From: Euryarchaeota archaeon UBA443
Lineage (GTDB): Archaea > Thermoplasmatota > Poseidoniia > Poseidoniales > Poseidoniaceae
Length of the DNA stretch: 17,299 nucleotides
Assembly (NCBI GenBank): GCA_002499195.1
Contig: DAKS01000014.1
Span: forward strand, 1-17,299
Direction of reading: 5' to 3'
Shown: positions 1-6,147 of the stretch, piece after piece
How the letters are laid out: the number at the start of each line of letters is the position of its first letter
Numbering within the stretch: the stretch's first letter is position 1
Notes under the pieces: model-generated
Databases searched by the model: none
Told to the model about the DNA's origin: nothing
Seen by the model: only the letters and a program-made list of their open reading frames with translations
Position numbers and translations under genes: made by a program

Positions 1-666
1 TCGGGCCCAATCGGCGTGAAAGCCCAATTGGCCCCGTTCCTTCCAGGTCCATTGGCCGCTCGGCGCAAGGCGACGGCGGATGAATCCTCCATGGCCGTGG
101 ACGAGCATTGGTACCATTGGGAACAACCCGAGCACAGCATCGGAAAAGTCCAGCAATGGCACGGTAATGCCGGAGCGGTGATCCGCTGCTGGGCCTATTA
201 CCGCCGCTACGGGTCTGGATTGAAGACGATGTCAGAGCACGCCGTCCTCAACGCGAACTATCTTCGTCATGCCATCCACCGAGAGGCCAAAAAAGCCGGC
301 GTTGACCATCTCTTTGTGGACGGAGCGGAAACCGATGTGGCGAAGCACGAGTTTACCTTATCGATGCAACCTGCGAAAGAAGCGCACGGCATCTCAGCGA
401 TGGACGTGGCCAAGGGACTGCTCGACCGAGGCTACATGGCGCCGACGGTCTACTTCCCGTTGGTGGTTCCAGAATGCATGATGATTGAGCCGACGGAAAC
501 TGAGTCAAAGGACACCTTGGACACCTTTGCAGAACACTTTGCTCAAGTGCTGAAGACCGACCCAGAGGCGCTCCATGAAGCGCCGGTCACGACCCCCGTT
601 CGTCGGGTTGACGAAGTCTATGCAGCTCGCAACCTTTGCCTGCGACACCCCTACGACGATGCTTGA
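1..666 (+). CDS. gcvPB: Glycine dehydrogenase (decarboxylating) subunit 2, C-terminal part; 5' end outside the window
   Basis: The reading frame is open from base 1 to the TGA at 664-666, so only about the last 221 residues are present. The GTG at position 16 is internal, not a start. The visible part begins with S-G-P-I-G-V-K-A-Q-L-A-P-F-L-P-G-P, the typical GcvP C-terminal segment, and ends with the family's P-T-V-Y-F-P-L-V-V-P-E-C-M-M-I-E-P-T-E-T block near residues 148-167. The P protein of the glycine cleavage system decarboxylates glycine with pyridoxal phosphate and passes the aminomethyl group to lipoylated H protein in the cytoplasm. The PLP lysine should lie upstream, outside the window. 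In many archaea and some bacteria the P protein is split into subunits 1 and 2, and the C-terminal half belongs to subunit 2; a fused GcvP cannot be excluded because the front is missing. The stop overlaps the next gene's start by 8 bases (ATGCTTGA), suggesting coupled translation. Confidence 0.9.
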   Translation, partial: SGPIGVKAQLAPFLPGPLAARRKATADESSMAVDEHWYHWEQPEHSIGKVQQWHGNAGAVIRCWAYYRRYGSGLKTMSEHAVLNANYLRHAIHREAKKAGVDHLFVDGAETDVAKHEFTLSMQPAKEAHGISAMDVAKGLLDRGYMAPTVYFPLVVPECMMIEPTETESKDTLDTFAEHFAQVLKTDPEALHEAPVTTPVRRVDEVYAARNLCLRHPYDDA

Positions 667-1375
667 TTTGAGGAAGGATTATTCCACTACCGGGCGAGCC
701 CCGTTTGTGGAAGACTTACCTGTTCCATGGGCGGAAGCCGATGTTGAGCACAACTACACCATGACGCTGTTCGCTTTTTCATGGGCTTTGCTCCCGGTCG
801 GTTTCATGGTGCTTATGGCGCTGTTTGACCGGTACGAAGAGCATCGTCTAACGCTTGCTTCTGTGGCCTTTGTGATGCTCTTGTTTGCGTTCACTACTGG
901 AGTTGTGCAACGGCGTTCTGCGCTGTTGGAGCCTCGGATTCAACTCGCCGTCGCCACCTTGGGCGCGACAGCGGCGAGCCTCGGTCTCCTTTGGGGGCTT
1001 GATTTGAACGAATGGTGGTGGGTCTCCTACGGACTTGTTTTCGGGACGGTGACCACGATGTACGTCGGACTTGACCATCTGGCATCCTGCGACGCTCCGA
1101 CCTACCGACGACCGTGGTCGGCCACCAAAACACTCCCGATGGATGCTTTCGTTGGGTGGCGAATCCAACACGGACGTTGGAGGAACGGGAACTTGGGAAT
1201 GAAACGCCTTGAAAACGGCACCGTCTTGACGTTGTTCGGTGCGCTTGATGGGGCTTCGACCTACCTCTGTGTGGGCTGCTTATGCCCGAAATCATCGGCT
1301 CCCAGTCTGGCCTCGATGGGCCTTGATTTTGCTCGGCTTGCCTCGCAATCCGACCCCTCCCTTTCGGAAGAATGA
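659..1375 (+). CDS. Unknown four-helix membrane protein
   Basis: I do not recognise this 238-residue protein. The chosen ATG overlaps the gcvPB stop by 8 bases; a longer frame from 575 would run through the gcvPB coding end and is less likely. Four hydrophobic stretches suggest membrane helices at about residues 36-56, 64-83, 94-113 and 119-138. They are followed by a polar region of about 100 residues that contains a small cysteine cluster (C-V-G-C-L-C) near the end. The N-terminal 30 residues are acidic and polar. No catalytic motif is visible. The arrangement with gcvPB suggests co-transcription but gives no clue to function. The last 60 residues look less ordered than the rest, so a frameshift near the 3' end is possible, but no other frame continues convincingly. 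Confidence 0.7.
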   Translation: MLDLRKDYSTTGRAPFVEDLPVPWAEADVEHNYTMTLFAFSWALLPVGFMVLMALFDRYEEHRLTLASVAFVMLLFAFTTGVVQRRSALLEPRIQLAVATLGATAASLGLLWGLDLNEWWWVSYGLVFGTVTTMYVGLDHLASCDAPTYRRPWSATKTLPMDAFVGWRIQHGRWRNGNLGMKRLENGTVLTLFGALDGASTYLCVGCLCPKSSAPSLASMGLDFARLASQSDPSLSEE

Positions 1376-1415
1376 GGACTTGCCGCTCATTCATTGAATC
1401 AGTCATCATAAAGAA

Positions 1416-1428
1416 CCATCCGCGATGG
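1416..1428 (+). promoter_or_regulatory. Small perfect hairpin just before purE
   Basis: CCATC (1416-1420) and GATGG (1424-1428) form a five-base stem with the loop CGC, ending 10 bases before the purE ATG. A weak TATA-like CATAAAG lies about 30 bases before the ATG, so the transcript may start at or very near the ATG and leave the hairpin untranscribed. A role is not established. Confidence 0.2.
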
Positions 1429-1438
1429 CGAGTTGTTC

Positions 1439-1918
1439 ATGGATGTAACCATTTTGTTGGGGTCTTCATCTGACCTCCCCATCGCCCAAAAATGCACGAA
1501 AATCTTGGAACACTTTGACGTACCGTACCAATTGCGCGTCGCTTCTGCTCATCGCTCCCCCAAGTTCGTTGAGCAGATCGTCGGCGATGCCCTCGACGAT
1601 GGTTGTTCGGTCTTCATCGCCATGGCTGGTCTGGCCGCTGCCCTTCCCGGGGCCGTGGCTGCCTTGACCACCAAGCCAGTGATTGGTGTTCCGTGCGGGG
1701 GTCGAGTTCCCTATGATTCCCTTCTTTCCATCGCCCAACTTCCCCCGGGCGTCCCTGCAGCCACCGTCGGTGTTGACCGAGGCGATAACGCAGGCTACCT
1801 TGCGGTTCAAATGCTGGCGCTTTCAAATGCCAAGTACGCCGCTGCGCTTGAACAAAACAAGCTTGACCAAATCGACCGCGTAAAGGCCCAAGACAAGGAA
1901 GTCAACGGCGGTGCCTGA
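1439..1918 (+). CDS. purE: N5-carboxyaminoimidazole ribonucleotide mutase / AIR carboxylase, catalytic subunit
   Basis: PurE acts in de novo purine synthesis and makes carboxyaminoimidazole ribonucleotide (CAIR) from N5-CAIR (class I) or from AIR plus CO2 (class II). The 159-residue length fits the family. The phosphate-binding G-S-S-S-D is at residues 8-12 and the catalytic S-A-H-R-S-P has its histidine at residue 38. The later segment G-V-P-C-G-G-R-V-P-Y-D-S-L-L-S-I-A-Q and V-G-V-D-R-G-D-N-A resembles archaeal PurE more than the E. coli form (which has V-P-V-Q-S), so mutase versus direct carboxylase activity should not be assumed. I chose the ATG at 1439, which gives M-D-V-T-I-L-L-G; a TTG two codons earlier is the alternative. 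The next purine gene begins one base after the stop, so the two very probably share a transcript. Confidence 0.95.
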   Translation: MDVTILLGSSSDLPIAQKCTKILEHFDVPYQLRVASAHRSPKFVEQIVGDALDDGCSVFIAMAGLAAALPGAVAALTTKPVIGVPCGGRVPYDSLLSIAQLPPGVPAATVGVDRGDNAGYLAVQMLALSNAKYAAALEQNKLDQIDRVKAQDKEVNGGA

Positions 1919-1919
1919 G

Positions 1920-2867
1920 ATGTTCGACGCTGAGGAATTCATTGCCGAGAGCATTGAGTCCCTCAAAGCGACCATCGACGATGTGGCGATCATTGCTTGT
2001 TCCGGCGGGGTTGATTCAACCGTCGCCGCGGTGATTGCGAACCAAGCCGTGGGAGACCTGCTTCACTGTGTGTACGTTGACACAGGTTTCATGCGCAAAA
2101 ACGAGACCGAACAAATTGAGGCTCTCCTCGAGGCACAGGGCATTAACCTTGTAACTGTCAAGGCTGCTGACCGGTACTTTGAGGCCTTGAAAGGAGTCAC
2201 TGAACCGGAGCAAAAGAGAAAGGTCATCGGAGAATTGTTCATCCGTATTTTTGAGGACGAACAGAAAAAATGTGGGGCGAAATACCTCGTTCAGGGAACC
2301 ATTGCACCCGATTGGATTGAATCTGGAGGTGGTGTTCGAGACACCATCAAGTCCCATCACAACGTTGGCGGTTTGCCTGAAGACATGACGTTGACCGTGG
2401 TCGAACCTCTGCGAGAATTGTACAAAGACGAAGTTCGTGAATTGGCCCGAACGCTTGACATCAATGTTGCTGAAAGGCAACCCTTCCCCGGTCCAGGTTT
2501 AGCGGTCCGAACGCTTGGTGAATTGACTCCAGAACGCGTGGCCGTGGTTCGTGAAGCCTGCGCCATTGTCGAAGAAGAATTTGAAGCTGCAGCAGAACGA
2601 GGAGAAATGGAGATTCCATGGCAATACTTTGCTGCTCTGCTTCCGGTACGAAGCGTCGGCGTCCATGGTGATGTCCGTGCCTACGGCGAAACCGTTGTGG
2701 TGCGTGCTGTCCAGTCCATGGATGGGATGTCGGCTCGGTACTCTGAAATCCCTCACAATATCCTCCAAAAGATCAGCACCCGCATCACCAACACGGTCAA
2801 GGGCGCCGTTAACCGAGTGGTCTACGATATCACGCACAAGCCACCCGGTACCATCGAATGGGAGTGA
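1920..2867 (+). CDS. guaAB: GMP synthase (glutamine-hydrolysing), subunit B: ATP pyrophosphatase/synthetase subunit
   Basis: This subunit adenylates XMP and transfers ammonia to form GMP, the last step to guanine nucleotides, in the cytoplasm. The PP-loop S-G-G-V-D-S is at residues 28-33. Family blocks follow: V-D-T-G-F-M-R-K, the L-V-Q-G-T-I-A-P-D-W-I-E-S segment, the R-Q-P-F-P-G-P-G-L-A-V-R motif, and the C-terminal dimerisation domain ending H-K-P-P-G-T-I-E-W-E. At 315 residues it has no glutaminase domain. That is the archaeal split arrangement, in which a separate GuaAA supplies ammonia; no guaAA lies in this window. The ATG at 1920 gives M-F-D-A-E-E-F, matching archaeal homologues that begin M-F-D; the GTG at 1911, inside the purE end, is a possible but less likely start. 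It is co-directional and nearly contiguous with purE. Confidence 0.96.
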   Translation: MFDAEEFIAESIESLKATIDDVAIIACSGGVDSTVAAVIANQAVGDLLHCVYVDTGFMRKNETEQIEALLEAQGINLVTVKAADRYFEALKGVTEPEQKRKVIGELFIRIFEDEQKKCGAKYLVQGTIAPDWIESGGGVRDTIKSHHNVGGLPEDMTLTVVEPLRELYKDEVRELARTLDINVAERQPFPGPGLAVRTLGELTPERVAVVREACAIVEEEFEAAAERGEMEIPWQYFAALLPVRSVGVHGDVRAYGETVVVRAVQSMDGMSARYSEIPHNILQKISTRITNTVKGAVNRVVYDITHKPPGTIEWE

Positions 2868-2980
2868 AGGCCCGCTTAGGCATACCTTCTTGAGGAAGAC
2901 CCAAGGAAGCACAAACATGGCTACTCGGGATGATTGAACCTGGGCGCGAATGTGCACCATGACCTCGAACCCATTCATGG

Positions 2981-2998
2981 AAAACCGACGCAGTGCGT
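2981..2998 (-). terminator. Possible terminator after tRNA-Asn
   Basis: Read on the minus strand, ACGC-ACT-GCGT (2998-2988) forms a small hairpin and is followed by CGG and TTTT (2984-2981). It lies about six bases beyond the tRNA 3' end. It sits in the otherwise unassigned 2868-3003 gap between the converging guaAB and tRNA-Asn; I see no gene there. The stem is only four base pairs and archaeal terminators mainly rely on T-tracts, so this is tentative. Confidence 0.3.
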
Positions 2999-3003
2999 TG
3001 TTT

Positions 3004-3079
3004 TGGCGCCGATTGTGGGGCTCGAACCCACGACCTTGGGATTAACAGTCCCACGCTCCACCAGCTAAGCTAAATCGGC
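3004..3079 (-). tRNA. tRNA-Asn(GTT), with encoded CCA
   Basis: On the minus strand the cloverleaf is clear. The acceptor stem is GCCGATT/AATCGGC. The anticodon stem TGGGA/TCCCA has the loop CTGTTAA (anticodon GTT), and the T-arm is GTGGG-TTCGAGC-CCCAC. The discriminator base is G (3007), as expected for tRNA-Asn, followed by CCA encoded in the DNA (3006-3004). No intron is seen. It lies 43 bases beyond the nucleoside phosphorylase gene on the same strand and could be processed from that transcript. Confidence 0.97.
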
Positions 3080-3122
3080 GAGTTTGGCGAGCAACATCTC
3101 CCTTATGACGGCTTCTATCAAT

Positions 3123-4394
3123 TCAAGTCGTTGAACAATCGGATATTGTCACCGTTTCAAGAATCCTTGAACCAACACCAACTTGATAATCGGAGATTGT
3201 GATTGAATCTTTCAAACGTTGTATCAAGTGAATATCAACTCCAAAAGGACCATCCAGTGTAATGATTGCATCACCTTCTTCGACCTTAGTACCAATGTGC
3301 TTGTGGATTTCAATTCCGATTCCGTGATCTATGTCTTGGTCTTGGGTTGATCGTCCTGCACCTGCTTCACACAGAACTTGGCCAATAGCCAAGGCGTCCA
3401 AATCAGCGACGTAACCTGATTGTTCTGCTTGCAGTGTGTATTGTTGTGGTGCACGTTGAAGAACACTCCATGGATTATCGATTAGTTCTTGAGCGGTTGA
3501 TGAATCAACTCCTTGACGTTCAAGCATCAATTTGAATTCAGCGAGTGCAGAACCGTTTTCGATAACTTCTGAAATATCATATCCAAGGGCATTTGCTTGT
3601 GCATTTACCAACTCCATCGTATCATTAGGCCCCTTTCCTTTCAAACAATCAATGGATTCAACAATCTCATGACTATTTCCAAGCAAAGTTCCGATTGGAT
3701 GATCCATTTGTGTTAGTTGTGCTTTGACATCGATTCCAAGTTCGCCTCCAACTCGGACCATTGATTGAGCAAGTTCTCTAGCATCATCTGAATGTTGCAT
3801 GAATGCTGCCCGTCCATATTTGACATCAAGGACAAGCGATTGGATTCCTTCAGCAGCTTTCTTCGAAAGGATTGATGCGGTAATCAATCCAATGCAAGGT
3901 ACAGTTGCAGTCACATCACGTATCGCATAAAGGATGGAGTCTGTTGGTGCAATCTCAGCAGTTTGTCTTGATATGAAGCATGGGTTTTGCATCATCTCTT
4001 CAATAGATAATCCTGTGTTAAATCCTGGAATCGATTCCAACTTGTCGATGGTTCCCCCAGTGTGAGCAAGACCTCTCCCTGCAAGCATAGGCACTATTGC
4101 TCCACATGCTCGCAATGCTGGAGCAAGTATGATGCTCATCTTATCGCCAACACCGCCCGTGGAATGTTTGTCTATTGCACCTTCTTGCAATGGTAATTGC
4201 TCACCTTGTTCGAGCATTGCTTTTGTTAGATAGGTAGTCTCTTGAGCGCTTAAACCGTTGATTTGACAAGCCATCAAGAAAGCACCGATTTGCTCATTTG
4301 GAATTTCATGTAGATGTTGGATAAACCACTCGATTTCATTCTGATCGAGTTCATGAGCATCTCGCTTCTTTGCAAGCAGGCTTGGAATGTGCAT
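3123..4394 (-). CDS. deoA: Thymidine / pyrimidine-nucleoside phosphorylase
   Basis: This family cleaves thymidine, deoxyuridine or uridine with phosphate to give the free base and (deoxy)ribose 1-phosphate in the cytoplasm. The phosphate-binding K-H-S-T-G-G-V-G-D-K is at residues 76-85. The base-binding residues also match: R159 (in Y-A-I-R-D-V-T-A-T-V), S174 and K178 (in I-T-A-S-I-L-S-K-K) keep the spacing of E. coli R171, S186 and K190. At 423 residues it has the bacterial TP/PyNP length and lacks the extra N-terminal domain of the ~500-residue archaeal AMP phosphorylases, so nucleosides rather than nucleotides are the likely substrates. I cannot tell thymidine-specific from broad pyrimidine activity. 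The start is the ATG at 4394, five bases after the oxygenase stop; an in-frame TTG lies at 4403. It is the last protein gene of the minus-strand run, before tRNA-Asn. Confidence 0.93.
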   Translation of the reverse strand: MHIPSLLAKKRDAHELDQNEIEWFIQHLHEIPNEQIGAFLMACQINGLSAQETTYLTKAMLEQGEQLPLQEGAIDKHSTGGVGDKMSIILAPALRACGAIVPMLAGRGLAHTGGTIDKLESIPGFNTGLSIEEMMQNPCFISRQTAEIAPTDSILYAIRDVTATVPCIGLITASILSKKAAEGIQSLVLDVKYGRAAFMQHSDDARELAQSMVRVGGELGIDVKAQLTQMDHPIGTLLGNSHEIVESIDCLKGKGPNDTMELVNAQANALGYDISEVIENGSALAEFKLMLERQGVDSSTAQELIDNPWSVLQRAPQQYTLQAEQSGYVADLDALAIGQVLCEAGAGRSTQDQDIDHGIGIEIHKHIGTKVEEGDAIITLDGPFGVDIHLIQRLKDSITISDYQVGVGSRILETVTISDCSTT

Positions 4395-4398
4395 TGCA

Positions 4399-4405
4399 AT
4401 CAACT
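4399..4405 (-). promoter_or_regulatory. Shine-Dalgarno-like site for the nucleoside phosphorylase, built into the upstream stop
   Basis: AGTTGAT (one mismatch to AGGTGAT, the complement of the 16S 3' end) lies four bases before the ATG at 4394 and contains the oxygenase stop codon TGA (4402-4400). It supports the ATG at 4394 over the TTG at 4403 and suggests translational coupling. Confidence 0.5.
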
Positions 4406-5362
4406 CTCATCTGCTGATGCCAAACCGATTTCAACGAGACGCTGATGGAGGTACTCTCCAGCAGTAATCGATGGATAGTCGGCAGAACCACTGGTTTGTT
4501 CGATATATTCCGGACATGGTGTTAAATCGATTTCATTTCGCGGGTGAACGAACATCGGCATAGAAAAGCGTCTTTGATTTGGATCACCCGGATTAACAAC
4601 ACGATGAGTAGTGGATTTGAACAAACCATTTGTCAAGTTTTGAATCATATCTCCCGAATCCACAATGATCTGTTCATGATTACCCTCAACATCTATCCAT
4701 GATCCATCGTGATCCATGACTTGAAGTCCAGCAGCCGTTGCAGTCATCAACAATGTGATGAAATTGATATCCTCATGGGCAGCGGAGCGAACAGCACCTT
4801 CTGGAGTTGAAGAATCAAGTGGAGGATAATGTATAATGCGCATGATAGTGTTGCCTTTCTCAGCCATTGAAGGTAGCCAATTGGAATCCTTTCCAAGGTA
4901 GATGCTGCATGCAGAAAGCAATTGATTGGATATAGCCTCCATTTGGTTGTAGAGGTAATCGACCTTTTCCTCAAACTTTGGAATGTGTTCATTTGGCCAT
5001 ATATTCATTGGATATTTGTTATCGGTTTCGCTTCCTTGTTGGCCACGTCCTGTTTGCCAGAATTCTTTGAGATCAGGTGCAGGATTGTCCTTAGCATGTT
5101 CAACACCAAAGGCAGTATAGCCCCGTTGATGCGAAATCTCTGGCTTTGCATACAATCGCTTCACAGATTCGTCAAGCATGAAAAACGTCTCAGCTTCATG
5201 GTAGGTGTCCTCGATTAAGGAGAGATCAATACCGTGGTTAGTAAGTGCAAAGAATCCAATATCTGCGAGTGAATCGCCAACCGTCTGGATGAATGACTGA
5301 ACTCGCTGTTCATCACCGGATAGAAAATCACTGAGATCAGCGATTGCTAATGGACGGGACAA
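4400..5362 (-). CDS. Isopenicillin-N-synthase-like 2-oxoglutarate/Fe(II) oxygenase
   Basis: This 320-residue soluble enzyme has the N-terminal DIOX_N part (about residues 4-110) and the C-terminal double-stranded beta-helix core (about 170-285). The iron ligands are visible: H196 and D198 in A-A-H-E-D-I-N-F-I-T-L-L, and H253 in S-T-T-H-R-V-V-N-P. The 2-oxoglutarate-binding R-x-S is R265/S267 in R-R-F-S-M-P. The family includes isopenicillin N synthase, flavonoid and gibberellin oxidases, fungal thymine-7-hydroxylase and many unassigned bacterial enzymes; presence of R-x-S favours a true 2OG-dependent reaction. The substrate is unknown. The next gene encodes a thymidine phosphorylase, which makes a thymine-hydroxylase-like role worth testing. 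The start is the TTG at 5362, preceded by a perfect AGGTGAT three bases upstream; no good ATG lies near the N terminus. Confidence 0.88.
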   Translation of the reverse strand: MSRPLAIADLSDFLSGDEQRVQSFIQTVGDSLADIGFFALTNHGIDLSLIEDTYHEAETFFMLDESVKRLYAKPEISHQRGYTAFGVEHAKDNPAPDLKEFWQTGRGQQGSETDNKYPMNIWPNEHIPKFEEKVDYLYNQMEAISNQLLSACSIYLGKDSNWLPSMAEKGNTIMRIIHYPPLDSSTPEGAVRSAAHEDINFITLLMTATAAGLQVMDHDGSWIDVEGNHEQIIVDSGDMIQNLTNGLFKSTTHRVVNPGDPNQRRFSMPMFVHPRNEIDLTPCPEYIEQTSGSADYPSITAGEYLHQRLVEIGLASADES

Positions 5363-5365
5363 CGA

Positions 5366-5372
5366 ATCACCT
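5366..5372 (-). promoter_or_regulatory. Shine-Dalgarno site that decides the TTG start of the oxygenase
   Basis: AGGTGAT lies three bases before the TTG at 5362 and contains the upstream gene's stop codon TGA (5369-5367). The same seven bases at the same spacing precede the ATG of the permease gene at 12604, which supports TTG as the real start here. Confidence 0.7.
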
Positions 5373-6107
5373 GGAGTCTCTTAGTTTCGCAATCAATCGT
5401 AGCATTTCGAAATACAACCAAATGACAGTCACCATGATCCCAAAAGCGCCCCACCATTCTTGTTGCTTAGGAGCGCCCATGCGGACTCCTGCATCAATCA
5501 TTCCAAAATTAGAGATGAGCATCATAGCTGCAACAGTGATGATAAACAGACTGATTCCAATTCCAATTGGCCCGGATGAGTGGAGGAATGGAACGGTCCA
5601 CGGTGTGAGGAATACCAAGATGATGTTGATGAAATAGACGAGGAAGATGGATCCAGCTAGTGTAAAGACAACTTTGTTGAACGTCGGTGTTGGACGAAGA
5701 ATACCTACCGAGTAAATGGTTAACATACACACAACCACGGCAAATGTTGCTAGACCTGCTTGTATAGCAATTCCAGGATACATCAATTCAAAAAAGAGCG
5801 TAAGTGGTCCGATGAATAGACCTTCTAGTGTTGCATACACGAGAACAAATGCAGCAGGTTCAGCGGGTCGAGAGAACCACAGATAGAACCCCATCCCCAT
5901 GGTCGCAAACATACCGAACAGCATCATTGGGAATAGAAGTGCAGGCATGATGAAACCAAGAGCAACAGAACCAACTGCACTTATGGTCGCAAGTCCAAAG
6001 ACGATGCCAGTTTTTTGCAGTGTGCCTTCGAAACTCATTCGGTCATTACCTTGGATATTATTCCAAAATTTTGGTTGGAAGACAGGGTTAGTCGAGTTGT
6101 ATGCCAT
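5367..6107 (-). CDS. Bax inhibitor-1 / YccA family membrane protein
   Basis: This 246-residue protein has about seven membrane helices, near residues 33-52, 54-78, 86-108, 112-136, 146-167, 180-200 and 218-239. It begins M-A-Y-N-S-T-N-P-V-F, like YccA-type proteins. It carries the family's Y-A-T-L-E-G-L-F-I-G (91-100), P-F-L-H-S-S-G-P-I-G-I-G-I-S (173-186), and the C-terminal G-A-P-K-Q-Q-E-W-W-G-A-F-G plus L-R-L-I-A-K-L-R. These strongly recall the YccA/BI-1 proteins of high-GC Gram-positive bacteria. Members act as pH-sensitive calcium leak channels or interact with membrane proteases; which applies here is unknown. Starts at 6122 (M-T-R-I-V-M) and 6107 are both plausible; a frame reaching 6260 would overlap the preceding gene by over 100 bases and is rejected. 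The gaps are 40 bases upstream and 4 downstream. Confidence 0.92.
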   Translation of the reverse strand: MAYNSTNPVFQPKFWNNIQGNDRMSFEGTLQKTGIVFGLATISAVGSVALGFIMPALLFPMMLFGMFATMGMGFYLWFSRPAEPAAFVLVYATLEGLFIGPLTLFFELMYPGIAIQAGLATFAVVVCMLTIYSVGILRPTPTFNKVVFTLAGSIFLVYFINIILVFLTPWTVPFLHSSGPIGIGISLFIITVAAMMLISNFGMIDAGVRMGAPKQQEWWGAFGIMVTVIWLYFEMLRLIAKLRDSR

Positions 6108-6147
6108 GACAATCCTTGTCATCGGTCCTTTGTCAAGGTTACGCGGC

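Noticed and set aside
894..1409. A 171-codon minus-strand frame opposite the unknown membrane protein
   Set aside because: It is very rich in Arg, Ser and Pro, has no domain-like pattern, and is the typical shadow of a higher-GC coding frame on the other strand.
2499..2978. A 159-codon minus-strand frame opposite the guaAB 3' end
   Set aside because: It lies almost wholly opposite conserved guaAB sequence and has no recognisable domain.
2830..3054. A 74-codon minus-strand frame across tRNA-Asn
   Set aside because: It runs through the tRNA body and the guaAB end and has no protein-like features.
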